Below the pieces are notes generated by a model. That model searched no databases, was not told the DNA's origin, and saw only the letters and a list, made by a program, of their open reading frames with translations. A DNA stretch of 5,678 bases. Source: an uncultured Oscillibacter sp. (GTDB lineage: Bacteria > Bacillota > Clostridia > Oscillospirales > Oscillospiraceae). This document shows, in pieces, positions 5,269 to 5,678 of this stretch; position 1 is the first letter of the stretch, and each line of letters begins with the position of its first letter. Both the position numbers and the translations under genes were made by a program. The stretch spans positions 1 through 5,678 of the forward strand of contig CAJOFP010000399.1 in NCBI GenBank assembly GCA_905233795.1, written 5' to 3'.

Positions 5269-5678
5269 CCATTATTGCAAGTCCGGGATTTGCATACTTC
5301 GTTTTTTACGCCCGCCGGTGAAGTGAAAGCCGTCAACGGCGTGTCATTCAATCTGGAACGCCGGAAAGTATTGGGCATTGTGGGAGAATCCGGCTCCGGC
5401 AAATCCGTCACGGCTTATTCGATTTTACAGATTTTAGAGAGTACGGGCAAAATCATATCCGGGTCAATTCAATTCGACGGTCAGGAGCTTGTCAATTCCG
5501 GCGAAAAAGTGATGAAAAAAATCCGGGGCAATCGCATTTCGATTATATTTCAAGACCCTATGACTTCTCTCAATCCGACTTATACGATTGGCAAACAGTT
5601 AATGGAAGCGATTTTACTGCATACCAATCGCAATCGCCAAGAGGCGAAAGAACGCGCTATTGAAATGCTGCGATTAGT
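5266..5678 (+). CDS. oppD: Oligopeptide/dipeptide ABC transporter ATP-binding protein, OppD/DppD family (3'-partial)
   Basis: Cytoplasmic ATPase that drives the OppB/OppC channel by ATP hydrolysis. The visible 137 residues are an intact N-terminal nucleotide-binding domain in a single frame: LLQVRDLHTSFFTPAGEVKA (beta-strand region with an A-loop-type aromatic), Walker A GESGSGKS at residues 40-47, and the Q-loop IIFQDPMTSLNP with Gln96. EAKERAIEMLRL leads into the helical part. The FQDPMTSLNP form is typical of the peptide/nickel transporter subfamily. The signature motif, Walker B and the C-terminal peptide-transporter extension lie beyond the window. The ATG at 5266 has GAGGGG about 8 nt upstream. 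The gap of 124 nt from the oppC-like gene holds the REP-like element. Unlike the two permease genes, no break is seen here. One small oddity is ERRK, where relatives usually have ERGK or EEGE, before VLGIVG. An oppF partner and a substrate-binding protein are expected downstream or elsewhere. Confidence 0.92.
   Translation, partial: MPLLQVRDLHTSFFTPAGEVKAVNGVSFNLERRKVLGIVGESGSGKSVTAYSILQILESTGKIISGSIQFDGQELVNSGEKVMKKIRGNRISIIFQDPMTSLNPTYTIGKQLMEAILLHTNRNRQEAKERAIEMLRL

Noticed and set aside
5160..5411. Minus-strand frame of 83 codons over the REP-like element and oppD start
   Set aside because: Its C-terminus is the translation of the palindromic repeat (PPLLFRRGGQG type) and the rest is antisense to the Walker A region.

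Overview
The window looks like bacterial chromosome from a low-GC-intergenic member of the Firmicutes, probably class Clostridia. Coding sequence is rich in GCG, CGC and CCG codons, while the gaps between genes are extremely AT-rich. Ribosome binding sites are strong AGGAG or GGGG types, TTG starts occur twice, and the oligopeptide transporter proteins read like clostridial OppB, OppC and OppD. Taxonomy is inferred from memory of these families, not from a search. Several details (a chimeric reading frame at the left edge and two lesions in neighbouring genes) would also fit a metagenome-derived assembly.

Left part (1-2320, + strand). A 5'-truncated reading frame starts with about 45 residues that resemble a UvrD-type helicase and continues as a TPR-repeat protein. 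Two bases later comes a 612-residue membrane protein of unknown function, with an FG/glycine-rich N-terminal tail, three membrane segments and a large C-terminal domain predicted to lie outside the cell. A strong intrinsic terminator follows at 2358-2433.

Middle (2425-3106). A small helix-turn-helix protein is encoded on the minus strand and converges on the terminator. Between its start and the transporter genes lie 436 bases of AT-rich control DNA. This holds two promoter-like sequences pointing right, a long hairpin, a 26-bp palindrome, and a CAA-rich leader with 18-nt direct repeats.

Right part (3107-5678, + strand). This is an oligopeptide/dipeptide ABC importer operon: oppB-like permease, oppC-like permease, a nested palindromic repeat, then the start of the oppD-like ATPase, which runs off the window. 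Both permease genes are broken in the same phase. In each, the reading frame moves from frame 2 to frame 3, and about 13 (oppB) or 20-25 (oppC) family residues are missing at the break. The ATPase portion in view is intact. As written, no full-length permease can be made. Either the importer is decaying by small deletions, or the assembly has collapsed short stretches.

No CRISPR array, tRNA, rRNA, transposase or defence gene was seen. The most notable items are the two matching permease lesions, the helicase/TPR chimera, the FG-tailed membrane protein and the structured control region before oppB.
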